A stretch of 64,000 bases of DNA from NCBI GenBank assembly GCA_021029095.1, contig JAJOHG010000017.1, positions 434,001 through 498,000 on the forward strand, in the 5' to 3' direction. The notes under the pieces are model-generated. The model worked only from the letters and a program-made list of their open reading frames with translations. It did not search any database and was not told the DNA's origin. Below are positions 13,040 to 23,696 of the stretch, piece after piece. The first letter of the stretch is position 1. Each line of letters begins with the position of its first letter. The position numbers and the translations under genes are program-made. The stretch is from Phellopilus nigrolimitatus (taxonomy: Eukaryota; Basidiomycota; Agaricomycetes; Hymenochaetales; Hymenochaetaceae).

Positions 13040-13560
13040 ACCCTACATATATTTGTAAGAAGCCGAGCCCCCAAACGAAACAAAACGAATTGTCTTACCC
13101 AGCAAGTGTGTCCCAGCCGCAATGATGAGCCCTTTCACATTCCTATTTTCGCCCACAACCGGACACCCGCACAGCCCATGTCGACGTTGGGAGGGCAGCA
13201 CGTTTGGCATACCGTCACCGTTTCGCTGCGCAGCTCGGGACTGATCGCCGACAGGCAGCAGCTCGCAAACCTTCACGCCGTCCCTGGTCGGGCAGGGCGT
13301 ACGCGGAGAGTGTGATCGAGAGCTGGAGACAGGCTCTGCGGGCAAAGCGCGGGTGTAGCACGTCTGCTTCCTGCCGTCTGTGCAACCAGCGTACACGATT
13401 CCCGTCGCCTCCCGAGAACGAGCTGCGCACTCTTCCCTGGCATGAACAAACAAGGGTGGACCTAACCTGTCTTCCAGCGGTTCCTTCACCCAGCCGAGAT
13501 GTCAGTAAGGACCTTCTGCTCGACCTCGGCGACCAGCCTCCCGTCCATTTTGTGTAACGA
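13040..13560 (-). pseudogene. Remnant of a DAO-type FAD-dependent oxidoreductase
   Basis: On the minus strand the C-terminal part of a D-amino-acid-oxidase-like flavoprotein can be followed through frame changes. The order is ATGIVYAGCTDG, then LPAEPV, then a diverged QACYLP-like stretch (RNGDGMPNVLPSQRRHG), then GCPVVGENRNVKGLIIAAG. This last piece is followed one base out of frame by HTCW, together recreating the family signature AAGHTCWG. Immediately after the Trp codon a GTAAG donor-like sequence occurs. The FAD-binding GxGxxG N-terminus is not present in the neighbouring sequence. Identification rests on the spaced signature motifs rather than on an intact frame. It overlaps plus-strand frames of no recognisable content. 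Confidence 0.5.
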
Positions 13561-13798
13561 CACCGCGACCCCTTCCCCGGTAGATCCTTCTTATCCACCA
13601 TTCACCTTCCGCTTCTCCCTCCGATTTCGCGATGCTTGTGAACCGCCAGCCCCAGCGATTCGTGCCGTCATGCGAGATGCTCATGGAAGCCGTATTTGGG
13701 ACGATGGCCATGTGGTAGTGTCGATCTCCTCGGCAGCCCGGCCCTGTGATCCGACTCCGTGAGTCTCCGAATCCGCCACGGCCCACGGCTACTGCTGC

Positions 13799-13878
13799 AG
13801 CACTTTTCTCCTCTATCCCCGACTCTCCCTTGGCTTGCCAGCACTTTCTCCTCTATCCCCGACCTCCCTTGGCTTGCC
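13799..13878. repeat. Two-copy tandem repeat of about 40 bp in a pyrimidine-rich promoter
   Basis: Two copies of a unit reading roughly AGCACTTTCTCCTCTATCCC then GACTCTCCCTTGGCTTGCC lie back to back (13799-13839 and 13840-13878), differing by a few bases. The tract is CT-rich on the plus strand and ends about 60 bp before the start codon of the following gene, as is common for fungal core promoters. A recent local duplication is likely. Confidence 0.8.
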
Positions 13879-13940
13879 AGGCCCCAGCCGCCTTGCCTCT
13901 CCAAGCCCATCTCTTCCCTACACACAGAAAAAAAAAAAAC

Positions 13941-14637
13941 ATGTCGTCCTCTTCCATGGCCGCGCGCGCAAAGCGCCGCGAGGAGGTCGAGCAGGCGTAT
14001 GCGCTGCAGGCCAAAGCGGCGTCCTGGGTGAGCCCCTCCCGATCCTCCTCCTTGCGTCCGTCCGTGATTCTGAGCTGCAGGCCCGAACCCCCCGCGTGGA
14101 CTATGAACTAACCATCGACGCGTCTCTGGCCGTTATGCGCGTGTAGGGCGCGCTGAAGTACGGCACGTTCGGCGCTGCGCTGGCGACCTTCGCGCACCAC
14201 ACGTGGCCGACCTTCCGGTGAGGAAATGCCTCTCTTCCGCGGAAGAAGATCGGATTACCTCACGCTGGAGACATGCAGGAGACAAACGCTCGCGTTCAAG
14301 GGGTTCCTGACGATGGGATGTACGTGCCTCAGCGACTGTCGTCGCGGTCAAATAGACATATGCTCACTCTCGCCTGTTGCTCGTCCGTGTCCCCGCAGTC
14401 CTGTGCTTCGGCCTCGTCACGCACGCAGAGAGCGCCCTCCTCGCGCACGAGCGGGAGCAGCGCGTCACAGGAGTCGCGGCTGCGGCGAGAGGCGCGCATC
14501 GACCTCGCCAGACGCGGGGTCGTCGGGACGGAGACGGAGATCACGAAGTGGAAGGAGGACCACGCCGCGCGCGCGCAGGCGGAAAGGGAGCAGCAGCAGC
14601 AGCAGGCTTCGCTCCCCTCACAGTCTACACCTAGCTG
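13941..14637 (+). CDS. Small two-helix membrane protein, Rcf2/HIG1-like (tentative)
   Basis: Exon 1 encodes MSSSSMAARAKRREEVEQAY and ends at a GTGAGC donor near 14028. Exon 2 gives ALKYGTFGAALATFAHHTWPTF, a likely membrane helix. Exon 3 continues RRQTLAFKGFLTMG and exon 4 FLCFGLVTHAESALLAHERE, a second helix. The charged tail ESRLRREARIDLARRG then VVGTETEITKWKED and a Gln run end the protein. About 150 residues with two helices and a charged C-terminal tail resembles fungal respiratory supercomplex factor 2/HIG1-type proteins, but this is only a resemblance. Between HEREQR and QESRL the frame shifts by one base near 14462-14470. This is a sequence error, a real lesion or a mis-read splice. 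The GC content is higher than that of its neighbours. Confidence 0.55.
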
Positions 14638-15068
14638 ATTCCTTAGACATATTGTGACAGTCTTCACACGTACGAACTTGCTACACGTAGATGATAGACC
14701 ACGACCAGATTTTTCTTGCTCTCAATAAGTTATGTGATGATGTAGAACTACGTATATAGACTAAATCGCGACCGATATTGGAGGTAAAACGCTGAGTGCT
14801 TCGGGATGAGGACAACGACAGGAAATGAAAACGAGAATGCAGAGCGAGAATGAGTGATAATGCTGGGGGGAAAAAAAAACGGAAAAGAAAGAGACAAGAT
14901 TGCGGATGTTGTTTTGTGCTGACAGAGAATGGATAGTCCGTGAGTTTAAATGATACAGATTCGTGCAGGGTGTAAGCAAAGAAGAAACATGTCGTCGGTG
15001 TCGTTATTGGACGAGAAAACGCACGATGGACGGTATCCCGACGCTCCCCCAGCATGCCACGTGCACCT
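14638..15068. other. Convergent intergenic region, no gene seen
   Basis: This stretch holds the two 3' ends of the small membrane protein and the C2-domain gene. It is AT-richer, with a run of nine A at about 14871-14879. No conserved coding or RNA signal was found. Confidence 0.6.
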
Positions 15069-17564
15069 TCACTGGGACGGGCCATTCCAGAATCCCGTGC
15101 TGTTATCGTATACCACCTGCGCAGGCGGGCGAGGCGGCGGACCAGGGCTGTATATCTCCCCTGGCTTCACACCCCGCGGAGGAACCGCCGGCGGCTGGGG
15201 CAGCGGGTGCTGCGACTGAGACGCAGTCCGCCGCGCAAGAGGCGGGGGCGGCGGGGGCGGTTGGAATCCGGACCCGGGCTGTAGATGCGGCAGAGGGGGA
15301 AAGGGCATCGTGCTTCCCGCGTTCGTGGGCGGCTGAGGAAGGGGCGGCCGCGCGGGCGACTGTCCACGCCCGTTCTGCGCCTCCGGAGACGAGCCCTGCT
15401 GCTGATAAAATTGAGTCGGGGGAGGCGGCGGCGGGCCCGACAGTCTCGAGTGGCTGAGCGGAGGTGGAGGCGGAGGCGGAATGAAGCCGTTGGACTGCGT
15501 AGAGGGGGGCGGACCGACGTTAGCGGGGGGCTGTGATGGAGGGCCAGGCGGTGTGGGCAGCGGATGAGATTGTGATTGGGCATGCGGGGGCGTATTGGCG
15601 TATACCATGGTCCCGTGGGGCATCGGGCTAGCTGTGTGCGGAGGAGTCGGCATGATTGGATGAGGTGGCGTTGCCGGAGGGAAAGACCCATTTTGCACCC
15701 CTGGCGTCGGTAGCGGACGCGAGCCGGCTACGGGCGGCGAAGGGTTGTACTGCTGTTGAGGAGGAGACGGGGTGCTCTGGGCATACGTGGGATACTGCTG
15801 AGACATATTAGAGAGGGAAGGAGAAGGAAAGTTTGAATATTGCTGCGGAGGAGCTGAATGTGAAGGAGGGGGTGCGGTCGGTGGACCTGTCGACATATAC
15901 TGCATCGGCGGCGCAGGGGATGGTTGCGGAGGATACTGCTGATACGGAAGATAACTCTGGACTAGGGGTGCGGTTTGATGGTAACCCATAGAAGACGGAG
16001 GAGGCGCAAATCCTGACGGTGTAGGTGTATGTGAGGGTGGAGGCCCGTAGCCAAAGGGATCCGGCGTTTGTGAAGGATGCTGAGCATACCCAAAAGAAAC
16101 GGGAGTATGAGAAGCAGGAGGCATAAATCCGGAGGGAGCAGGCGTCCCCGTATGCATAGGAGCAAATCCGGACGGTGCTGGTGTGGCTACAGGGACAAAA
16201 CCCGATGAAGCTGAAGGGACACTGTACATCGACGATCCATAATCCGGTTGGGCGTGTGTGTGGGAAGGCGAGTATCCAGTCGTATGTCCAGGATTAGGAT
16301 CATACGGTGATTGGTAAGGTACGTATGGCTGATTTGACTCCCCGAAAGAATTGCTATGCGTGCGAGGCACGGGTGTCGATGGGTAATCATAAGAATACGA
16401 GCTTCCCGGATCTGAGTAATCTCCTGAGCTGTAGCCGGTCGAGTGGTACGAGGAGGAAGTGTGCAATGTTGAATAACTGGTATCAGATTGCCGAGGAGTA
16501 TGGCCGCGCTGAGGGAGCTGCAGAAAGAATTGGTAGAATGAGTTGAAGATAAAGGGTCGATTAGGAAAGAACCCACAGGATAGCTATCCCGTCTTTTCTG
16601 CAGACCCCCAGAGCCCGGTCCGACTGACAATCCTCCGAATTCATCTGCAACCTGATCAACCGTCGATCCTGTTCCTTGGCTCCTCACGGTTCTCGCATTT
16701 GCGCTCTCGTATGGCGGTATGTAAAGATCTAGCTGTGCGAGGGAGCTTGACGAGCGCAAGGAAGATGGTATGCTGTTCCTGTCAGCGTTGCTGAAACCGT
16801 TCTCACTCTCCGAAGGAACAAAGGATCCAGGTCCTCCGTACTGTCTATTTGATTTCGTCGGTTTAGGTTTGCTCTTCTTCTCAGGAGGTTTCTCCTGTTA
16901 TCGTTCGAGCTACGTTAGTAAGGTCATAAGTATTGAACAAGTGTCACGAACATTGGACCAGAACGTTAGTTCCAGATACACTTCACCGCTGAACTTGTCT
17001 TTGTTCAGGAGCGTGAACCACTCTACGCAAGCAGACTTAGCGTAATTCGACTCAAAAGATGGGGTTACGCACCATCGGTCTCGCCCTTCGTCAGCACTTC
17101 AGTCAGGTCGACGAGCGTTTCGCCAATGAGTTCAGGCTCCTTCGGGTCGTCCGCGTAGCACGCGACCATCATCGCATTGCCGCCCTTGACCTTCTTTTTC
17201 TTCTTCGTATCCTTCGGAGGCAGCGGCGGGGGCGTCCCGCCCTCGCTGGCGATGCGCGCGAGCATGTCCTCCGTGTCCTCGTAGAGCGTGAAGCGCACCT
17301 CCTCGTCCCACTCGGGGTGCTGGCCCCCGCGCTTGATCGCGCGCGTCCGCCGTTTGTCGCCATCGAGCGTGACGCAGCAGTACGGGTCCTGCTTCCCGAT
17401 GTGCCGCTTGTTAGGGAGGTGTTGCTGGGGGGTGGAAAACGAGACACGTCAGCGCGCGACCGAGTCTGAAGAAGCACAGGAGGCGGGACGCGACGGTGGA
17501 CGGGGCTTACCGCCTTGAGGATGACGACGACGAGCGTTCCGATTTCGCGGGGCGTTGTAGACAT
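15069..17564 (-). CDS. C2-domain, proline-rich cytokinesis protein (Inn1/Fic1-like)
   Basis: The start MSTTPREIGTLVVVILKA (17564) begins a C2 domain: LPNKRHIGKQDPYCCVTLDG, then TRAIKRGGQHPEWDEEVRF, a lysine-rich insert KDTKKKKKVKG, MMVACYADDPKEPELIGE and TLVDLTEVLTKGE. Across an intron EWFTLLNKDKFSGEVYLELTFW completes the fold. The remaining 550 residues or so are disordered and rich in Pro, Ser, Tyr and Gln. They include PPPPPPP runs (PPPPPPPLSHSR, PPPPPPTQF) suited to SH3 binding, and they end STGFWNGPSQ. An N-terminal C2 plus proline-rich tail is the architecture of yeast Inn1 and fission-yeast Fic1, which link F-BAR/SH3 proteins of the contractile ring to septum formation. That role is inferred. 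Introns lie near 17420-17510, 17000-17065, 16740-16900 and about 16514-16566. Confidence 0.78.
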
Positions 17565-18202
17565 CGGTTGGGCGCGTCGTTGTGCGTGCAGCAGATGCGC
17601 TTTTATGGAATCGTGATGGGGTCGTGGACGAAAAAACAAGAAGGCTCTGGCTGTGTTCGGGAGTGTGAACCCAGCGAATTATTATTTCCTAAACGCGCTT
17701 CCAAACCGGGCAGCCGCCAAACATCCCTCGCGTGTCCCCCGGCCCCGCGCATACATCCTGCTGGCAGCCTGGCACAGGATTCCCCATCCTGCACATTGAT
17801 CATCTTCTAAAAAAATCCTAACCCAGCGTATCCTCGGCGACGTTAGTCTTAAAAATGGACGTCGCTGAAACTGATATTCTGATTCACGAGCATGCGCAGC
17901 TGGGCGTGCGCAGCGTCGTACCTGTGTAGTATACTGCGCGTCCGCGACGCGTCTCACATTTCTTAGATCATGCTCTTATAATAGTATGTATGCCATACTT
18001 CAGATCGTCTAATTAACTATAAATCCTTGTTTGCGGATTTATGCGGACGTATAGTACTCCTGCCAAGAGCTTTCAGCCCTTCCATGTCATTTTCTTTCTT
18101 GAATGCGCATGTTGTATCCAAAGCCAAAGCGCGTAGCATGTCGACACGGCCTACGAGAATCCAGGAATAAACCACTAAATCCAGATATCCTTCCATTCAG
18201 CA
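17565..18202. other. Intergenic region between the C2 gene promoter and the ARG8 3' end
   Basis: This 638 bp lies upstream of the C2-domain gene and downstream of ARG8. No long conserved reading frame, tRNA or repeat was seen. Short AT-rich blocks near 17950-18060 could belong to terminator or promoter elements. Confidence 0.5.
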
Positions 18203-19934
18203 CTATCGTCCGTGCATCTCGCCGAGTACGCTCTCTATAACGTCGGCGGCACGGTCTACCTCCTCGCGCCCAACATTCAGGCTGGGCACAAGCCGCACCG
18301 CGTCCGAGCCGGCGGTGAGGAGCAGCACGCCGCGCTCGCGGCACATGCGCACCAGCTCGCCCGGCGCGCTCGCCGCCTTCTCCGGGACGAACGGGATGCC
18401 GAGCATCAGCCCGCGCCCGCGGACGCCCTCCGCGCTGACGAGCCCGGGGAACCAGCGCGGCAGCGGCGCGAGGCGCTCGCGCAGGTGTGCGCCGACGACC
18501 TGCACGGAGGCGCCGAAGGACGGCGCGGACAGCCGCGAGAGGACGTGGTGGCCGAGCGCGCAGGCGAGCGGGGAGCCTCCGAAGGTCGTACCGTGTGTAC
18601 CTTTATGAGGGCGTTCTATGAGCACTGTTGGTCCGATATTTTGTATATATTAAAGCAGTACCTGGAGTCATGGTCTCTGCGATTGCATCGCGCGCCAATA
18701 CTGCGCCAATTGGGAAGCCGTTCGCGAGCGGCTTCGCCATCGTCACGATGTCCGGATGGCAATCAACTGGTAATTTAGAATGCGCCCAGAGATTCCCTGT
18801 ACGATAGAGGCCGCACTACACAACCGACTCAGTATCTAGCAGCTCAGCAATTAATAGCTGCCAGCTCACCTGGATCTCGTCATAGATGAGCACCGCACCA
18901 ACCTCATCGCATCGTTTCCGCAGCGCACGCAGCCACGCATCGTCCACGATGAAGATGCCGCCCTCGCCCTGGATAGGCTCAACGAGGACCGCGCACGTGT
19001 CCTCCGTGACAAGCGCCTCCAGGCCCGCGACGTCGTTCACCTTCCCGACATCAAAGCCCGGCACCAGCGGCGCGAACGGCGCCTGGTACTTCGGGTTGCT
19101 CGTCGCGCTCAGGCTCCCCAGGCTGCGCCCGTGGAAGCCGTGCTCGAAGCACGCGACGCGCCACTTCGGGCACGACGGGTCGTCCCACTGCTTCCCGTGC
19201 GCGGCCGCCCAGCGCTCCTTTCCGACCTTGCGCACGACCTTCAGCGCGCCTTCGTTCGCCTCCGTTCCCGAGTTCGCGAAGAACACCTTCGCGCCGGCGC
19301 TGCCTCCCGAGCTCGAGCCAGGCGCGTACCCAAGCCCGCCCTCTCGCTGTGTGAGGCCGATAAGCAGCTCCGCAAGGTCTGTCGCCCACGGGTTATAGAA
19401 CACGTTCGACGAGTGCGATAGTGTCGCGGCCTGCGCCGCCATGCACTAGAAACCGCACACACGTCAGTCGCAACCCATCTGCGAGCTCCACGCCAGCACA
19501 TACCTGCACAAACTCCGGATCTGCATGCCCGAGCGCGTTCACAGCAACGCCCGCCGTGAAGTCGAGGTACTCGCGCTCCTGCGTGTCCCAGACGTGCACG
19601 CCGCGCCCGCGCGCAAGCACGAGCGGCGGGCGCGCATACACGCCGAACACATTTTTCTGGGCGCGCGCGATCTCGCGCGTCACGCTCTCCGGGAGATCGC
19701 CGGGCGCCTCGGGGTGGGTGACGGTAGCGTACGCGGTCGAAGGGCCGCGCTGCTGCTCGATTGCGTTGAGTTGGGGAGCGTATGTGTCGAAACGAGCAAG
19801 CAAGACTGACAGCTTGAGTGGGAACGCACCTCGGTCGAGCTGAACCGCGCCGTCTTTTGGAGGGTAGCGAGACGCACCCGCGAGCTCGCACTGGCGAGAC
19901 GTTTGTTTGTCGCCCGTGCGACGGCGAAGACCAT
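18203..19934 (-). CDS. ARG8: Acetylornithine aminotransferase, mitochondrial
   Basis: This PLP enzyme of class III makes N-acetylornithine from N-acetylglutamate semialdehyde in arginine synthesis. MVFAVARATNKRLASASSRV is an Arg/Ala/Ser-rich mitochondrial presequence. Mature motifs follow: KNVFGVYARPPLVLARGRG, WDTQEREYLDFTAGVAVNALGH, FFANSGTEANEGALK (PLP phosphate and ring contact), FHGRSLGSLSATSNPKYQ and VEPIQGEGGIF. VLIYDEIQ contains the Asp that contacts the pyridine nitrogen and TMAKPLANGFPIGA the Schiff-base Lys. THGTTFGGSPLACALGHHVL and a C-terminal domain ending VESVLGEMHGR follow. Introns interrupt near 19445-19505, 18780-18870 and 18600-18665. All catalytic residues are present, so it should be active. 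Confidence 0.93.
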
Positions 19935-21249
19935 GATCGAGTATAGATTGAGATGTGTATCCTAGACTAGATCTTTATAGTGAAGGCCGGGGTGCTGCCA
20001 GCACAGCGGGAAGATGCACGAAGAAGACTAGGACGCGGGCGCTTGTCCTCAATGTCAGCCTGCAGTTACTCGTGTCGCCGTCGCCGTCGGAGTCGAACAA
20101 AGATCCTAGTTGCAAGTTGTGAGCGCTTGAGCACCGATCTGCTGAAGTGGAAAAAAAATAGAGCTTGGCCGCGTATAGCCGAAAGCGCCGATCTGTGTGT
20201 CCTCGGCTTTTGGTTGTATTTGTCTCCGTTCAACCCCTCGAAAATCACAACAAAGTAAAACCGGACGAGGCTGACGAAATATTTTCGCTAGCCGAGAGAA
20301 CTGTACCGGAGGGATATTTACTTTGATGAAGATATGCGTAGCTTGGGACTGGCTCGGAGATAGATAGAGACTCGTTTTACTAATTTCCATGCCATGCCAG
20401 TTCCATGCCAGTGCGCGAAAAAAAAAAAAAAAAAAAAAAAAACTCAGGCTAAGCGGCTAAAGCGGTTGGTCGAGGATGATTTCAATTATCTCTCGCACAC
20501 AGCGCACATTGTCTCTAGCGTTCGCTCTTAGGGTTAAACACCGGCGCGTCACCGGGAAGATGTGCAGAACATTGTTCAGGGCACATCGCCTCCTGAGCAG
20601 CGATTTGTTTATCACTCTCTCAACTTCACATATGGTCAGAAGGAAGGGCTTTGGAAGATAGCAACAAAGATCATGGGCACGAAGAATGATAGCTTGCTGA
20701 ACAACGATCGTTTATCTCAGATGTGAGGCTATAACATCATCTGTTGGCTCGTGAATCACAGGGGGGCATGATACAGTATATCGGCTTCCGTGACACGGAA
20801 CGCACCCGCCATTGAATTGAGACGTGCAAAGAGAACGTCAGCGGCGGTATTACTTCGGTTGAGATACGCGCACCAGTAAACTGAGAAACCAAAATCGGCG
20901 CCAAACGAAAATATCTCAGAAGTAATATAAGAGCGCAATGAAATCAGATGCCACTGCGTGAAGTTGAGAGTTTTCAGCAAAAGTGGCTGTGGCGTGGATC
21001 GACTGGGTGTACGTCAGCAATTACCATAATAAGGGTAAGCGAGAGCGGAATAACAGTTTTGTAACGGCAGTGCCGTAGTGACAGAACTCCATCACCCTGC
21101 ATCGCACAGTACTACTACTACTAACCTCGTTGTGCACTCATTTTTACTTCTAGTCGCCACCTCATAAGCCCCGGTCCAGCAGCTCCCCTCGCTTTCCTGC
21201 GAGTACCAACGTCCCCTCCTCCCTCCAAGCGACCGAGATATCGATCACG
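19935..21249. other. 1.3 kb intergenic region with poly(A) tract
   Basis: This divergent region lies between ARG8 and the alanine-rich gene. A run of 25 A occupies 20418-20442, preceded by a small CCATGCCA duplication at about 20389-20410. Short frames on both strands show no recognisable protein. No tRNA or rRNA was found. Confidence 0.55.
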
Positions 21250-22992
21250 ATGCCCGCGCCTTTGACGGCCACCGCGCAGCACAACCAGCAGCAGCAGCTG
21301 TCCCTGCCCCCGCGCGGCCCGCCCCCCAAGAACGTCAAGCGCAAGTCGAGCAAGCCCATCATCAACTGGCTCCAGCGCAAGCTCGCCGGCACCGTCCGCA
21401 CCCGCCGTCCCTCCGACCCCGGCCGCGCCGCCGCCGCGCACGCCCGCGGGGCCGCCGCCGCCGCCGCCGCCGCCGCCGCAGACGGCCCGTACCCCGGCCG
21501 CGCGCCGACCCTGAAGGAGCTGCAGGCCGCCATGCTCGCCGGGCGCGCGCCCGCGCCGCGGGACGTCGTCGACGAGAACGGGCACATCGTGCGCGCCCAC
21601 GCGCACCGCCCGCTGTCGAACCAGATCTCGCTGAACAGCACTAACGGCGCGACCGACGACGACTACGACGGCGAGAGCACCCGGCGCTCCAGCGGCGCGG
21701 CGTTCTCGATGTGGGGCGCGCGCTCGAATCCGCTCGAGGCGGACGAGGATGCGTCGATACGCCCTCTGCCCCCCACGTCCCCGCCCTCGCCCAGTCCGTC
21801 CCGCTCCTCGTCGTCATACATGAGCGACCCGCGCACATTCAAGAGCATGTCCGCCAGCACGAAGCCCACTACGCTTCTTTCAATCGACCTCACCCCGACC
21901 GGGATGGCGCATATTGCGCAGGCGCCCCCTACGCCGACGACATCTATATCTGCGTACAACACACCGGGCCCGTCTCCGATCGCGCGCTTCCCGCCGCACG
22001 TACGCACATCGAGCAATAGTCCGGCCGGGCCCACTTCGCTGATCACGTTCTCCGCCCTCCCGCCGTCCTCGCCGCCGTCCTCCCGTCCGTCTTCGCTCGG
22101 CCCTGCCGTGCGCGCAGGCGTCGGTGCATTGCAGGCGCCCGCACACACCTCGCACCATCCGCGGAACAACCCGCGGCCGTCCTCGCCGCCGCTCGACAAC
22201 GCATCCGTGCTCACGCTCGCGTCATCTGCGTTCGCCGCGCCCCACGCGGACCGCGGGCGCGGCGCCGTCCAGGCGCCCTATCAGTACTCGTGGGCGGGCG
22301 GCGACTCCGCGAGCCACCTGAGCCACCTCGGCGGCGACTCCTTCTCGCACATCATGCTCGACGGCGAGCTCGCCGCGGAGGAGCAGAACGCGAGCGTGCG
22401 CGCGCTGCGGCCGCGCAGCTCGCGGCGCGACAGCTGGGAGAGCGAGGTGAGCCGCTGGAGCGCGGGCGTGAGCGTGCTCGGGAACCTTGCCGCCGGGCGC
22501 GAGCGGAGCGTGCGCACGGCGCCGAGTTTCAGGACGGGCGGGCACGGCACGCTGGACGTCGACGACACGGTGAGCGTGAGCCTCATCGACGAGGACATGG
22601 TGTCCACGCGAGAGGAGGGGGTCGACGAGGTCGACGAGACGGAGGAGGGGACCAACGATGACGGCGACGACCGGGACAGGGCGCTCTCGCCGATGTCGGC
22701 GGGTTCTGTTGAGGAGGCGGCGGCGGAGGGAAGAGCGCGGGTGTCTGAGGCGACGGAAGTCGGTGGGCATAGCCCGAAAGACTCGGATAATGAGCGCGAT
22801 CTGGACGAGGCTGCGACGCCGGGGGCCGCGGGACGTACGCTCGAGCTGGCTCCGCTCGATACCCCTCCGCCCATGCCCGTCCCTGCGTCGCACCCGCAGG
22901 AAACGCGGGAGCCGAGCACGCCGCGCGCGTCTGTGGCGGGCAGGGAAACGGAGACGACGCCGAAGAAGGGGAAGAGGGGCGTGGCGTTGTAG
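21250..22992 (+). CDS. Disordered Ala/Ser/Pro-rich protein, unknown function
   Basis: This is a single-exon frame of 580 residues starting MPAPLTATAQHNQQQQLSL. A short basic, Trp-containing motif KRKSSKPIINWLQRKLAGTV lies at about residues 30-50 and looks like the only ordered, possibly membrane- or partner-binding, segment. A run of eleven alanines encoded mainly by GCC codons follows near residue 70. The rest is Ser/Pro-rich with repeated arginine-serine phosphosite-like patches and acidic tracts (ETEEGTNDDGDDRD). The end is GRETETTPKKGKRGVAL. Strong G+C and strict codon bias support real coding; the frame is open throughout while the antisense frames are shadows. Nothing identifies a biochemical function. 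Confidence 0.7.
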   Translation: MPAPLTATAQHNQQQQLSLPPRGPPPKNVKRKSSKPIINWLQRKLAGTVRTRRPSDPGRAAAAHARGAAAAAAAAAADGPYPGRAPTLKELQAAMLAGRAPAPRDVVDENGHIVRAHAHRPLSNQISLNSTNGATDDDYDGESTRRSSGAAFSMWGARSNPLEADEDASIRPLPPTSPPSPSPSRSSSSYMSDPRTFKSMSASTKPTTLLSIDLTPTGMAHIAQAPPTPTTSISAYNTPGPSPIARFPPHVRTSSNSPAGPTSLITFSALPPSSPPSSRPSSLGPAVRAGVGALQAPAHTSHHPRNNPRPSSPPLDNASVLTLASSAFAAPHADRGRGAVQAPYQYSWAGGDSASHLSHLGGDSFSHIMLDGELAAEEQNASVRALRPRSSRRDSWESEVSRWSAGVSVLGNLAAGRERSVRTAPSFRTGGHGTLDVDDTVSVSLIDEDMVSTREEGVDEVDETEEGTNDDGDDRDRALSPMSAGSVEEAAAEGRARVSEATEVGGHSPKDSDNERDLDEAATPGAAGRTLELAPLDTPPPMPVPASHPQETREPSTPRASVAGRETETTPKKGKRGVAL

Positions 22993-23696
22993 GCGTGCGA
23001 GCGCAGTTTTTTCTCTTCTTGAGATGTCTATGTTCTCCTGTTAACTTTTTTTTTCGTTCTTTCGTTCTTGAGCTCTTTCTCATCGCTCTCGCTGCTGTTA
23101 TGTATCCGACCGTCCACTCTCTTTCTTCTTTCTTTCTTTCTTTTTTCCTTTCTTGGAAATCCTCACAACTCTACAGCTCTCTTATTTGACTTCCGCTTTC
23201 CATGACTCTCTCTTCCTCTACGATATATGGATACCAGTAACGACTTCCGACTACTTAGTGTATGTTAACCCACCTTCGCCCTTCACCGTGGTCCTTTTAA
23301 TGAGGAAAAAAGCATGCACATTGCATACAGACTCGGTAGGATGCGCAAATGAGGAAGAACGCGTCGCGATCATGTGATTCGCATCATGTGCTGATGGTCA
23401 GCAGAACGGGACCCGAGATCGGCGCCGAGGCAGCTGATCATACTGTACATCGAAAGCAGGCCTGCTGAGGAGACGCCCACACGGTCGGAAGACAGCTTTA
23501 GCTTCGGCCGCGCGGTCCCGGCCCCGAGCTCGGATTTGGACTCGGGATGCCGCTGCTCGACGCTATAAATGCAGGCGCGCTGGGACTCGGAAGGGCGGCA
23601 CGCTCCTTCGCCCCCGCACCCTTGCACGCTCTGCGCTGGTGCAACACGCGCGCGGCCGAACCGGTACTGCGCTCGCTTTTCTCCGAGGTGCACACT
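22993..23696. other. Intergenic region with pyrimidine-rich tract
   Basis: It holds the 3' side of the alanine-rich gene and the promoter of the GH125 gene. A TTTC-type microsatellite-like pyrimidine tract spans about 23120-23155. No coding signal was recognised. Confidence 0.5.

Noticed and set aside
20418..20442. Poly(A) as a retroposon tail
   Set aside because: No coding sequence or target duplication was found next to the A25 run.
20525..20537. Telomere-like TTAGGGTTA
   Set aside because: Only one and a half units are present.
20756..20980. Short minus-strand frame in the ARG8 upstream region
   Set aside because: No homology recognised and nothing supports transcription.
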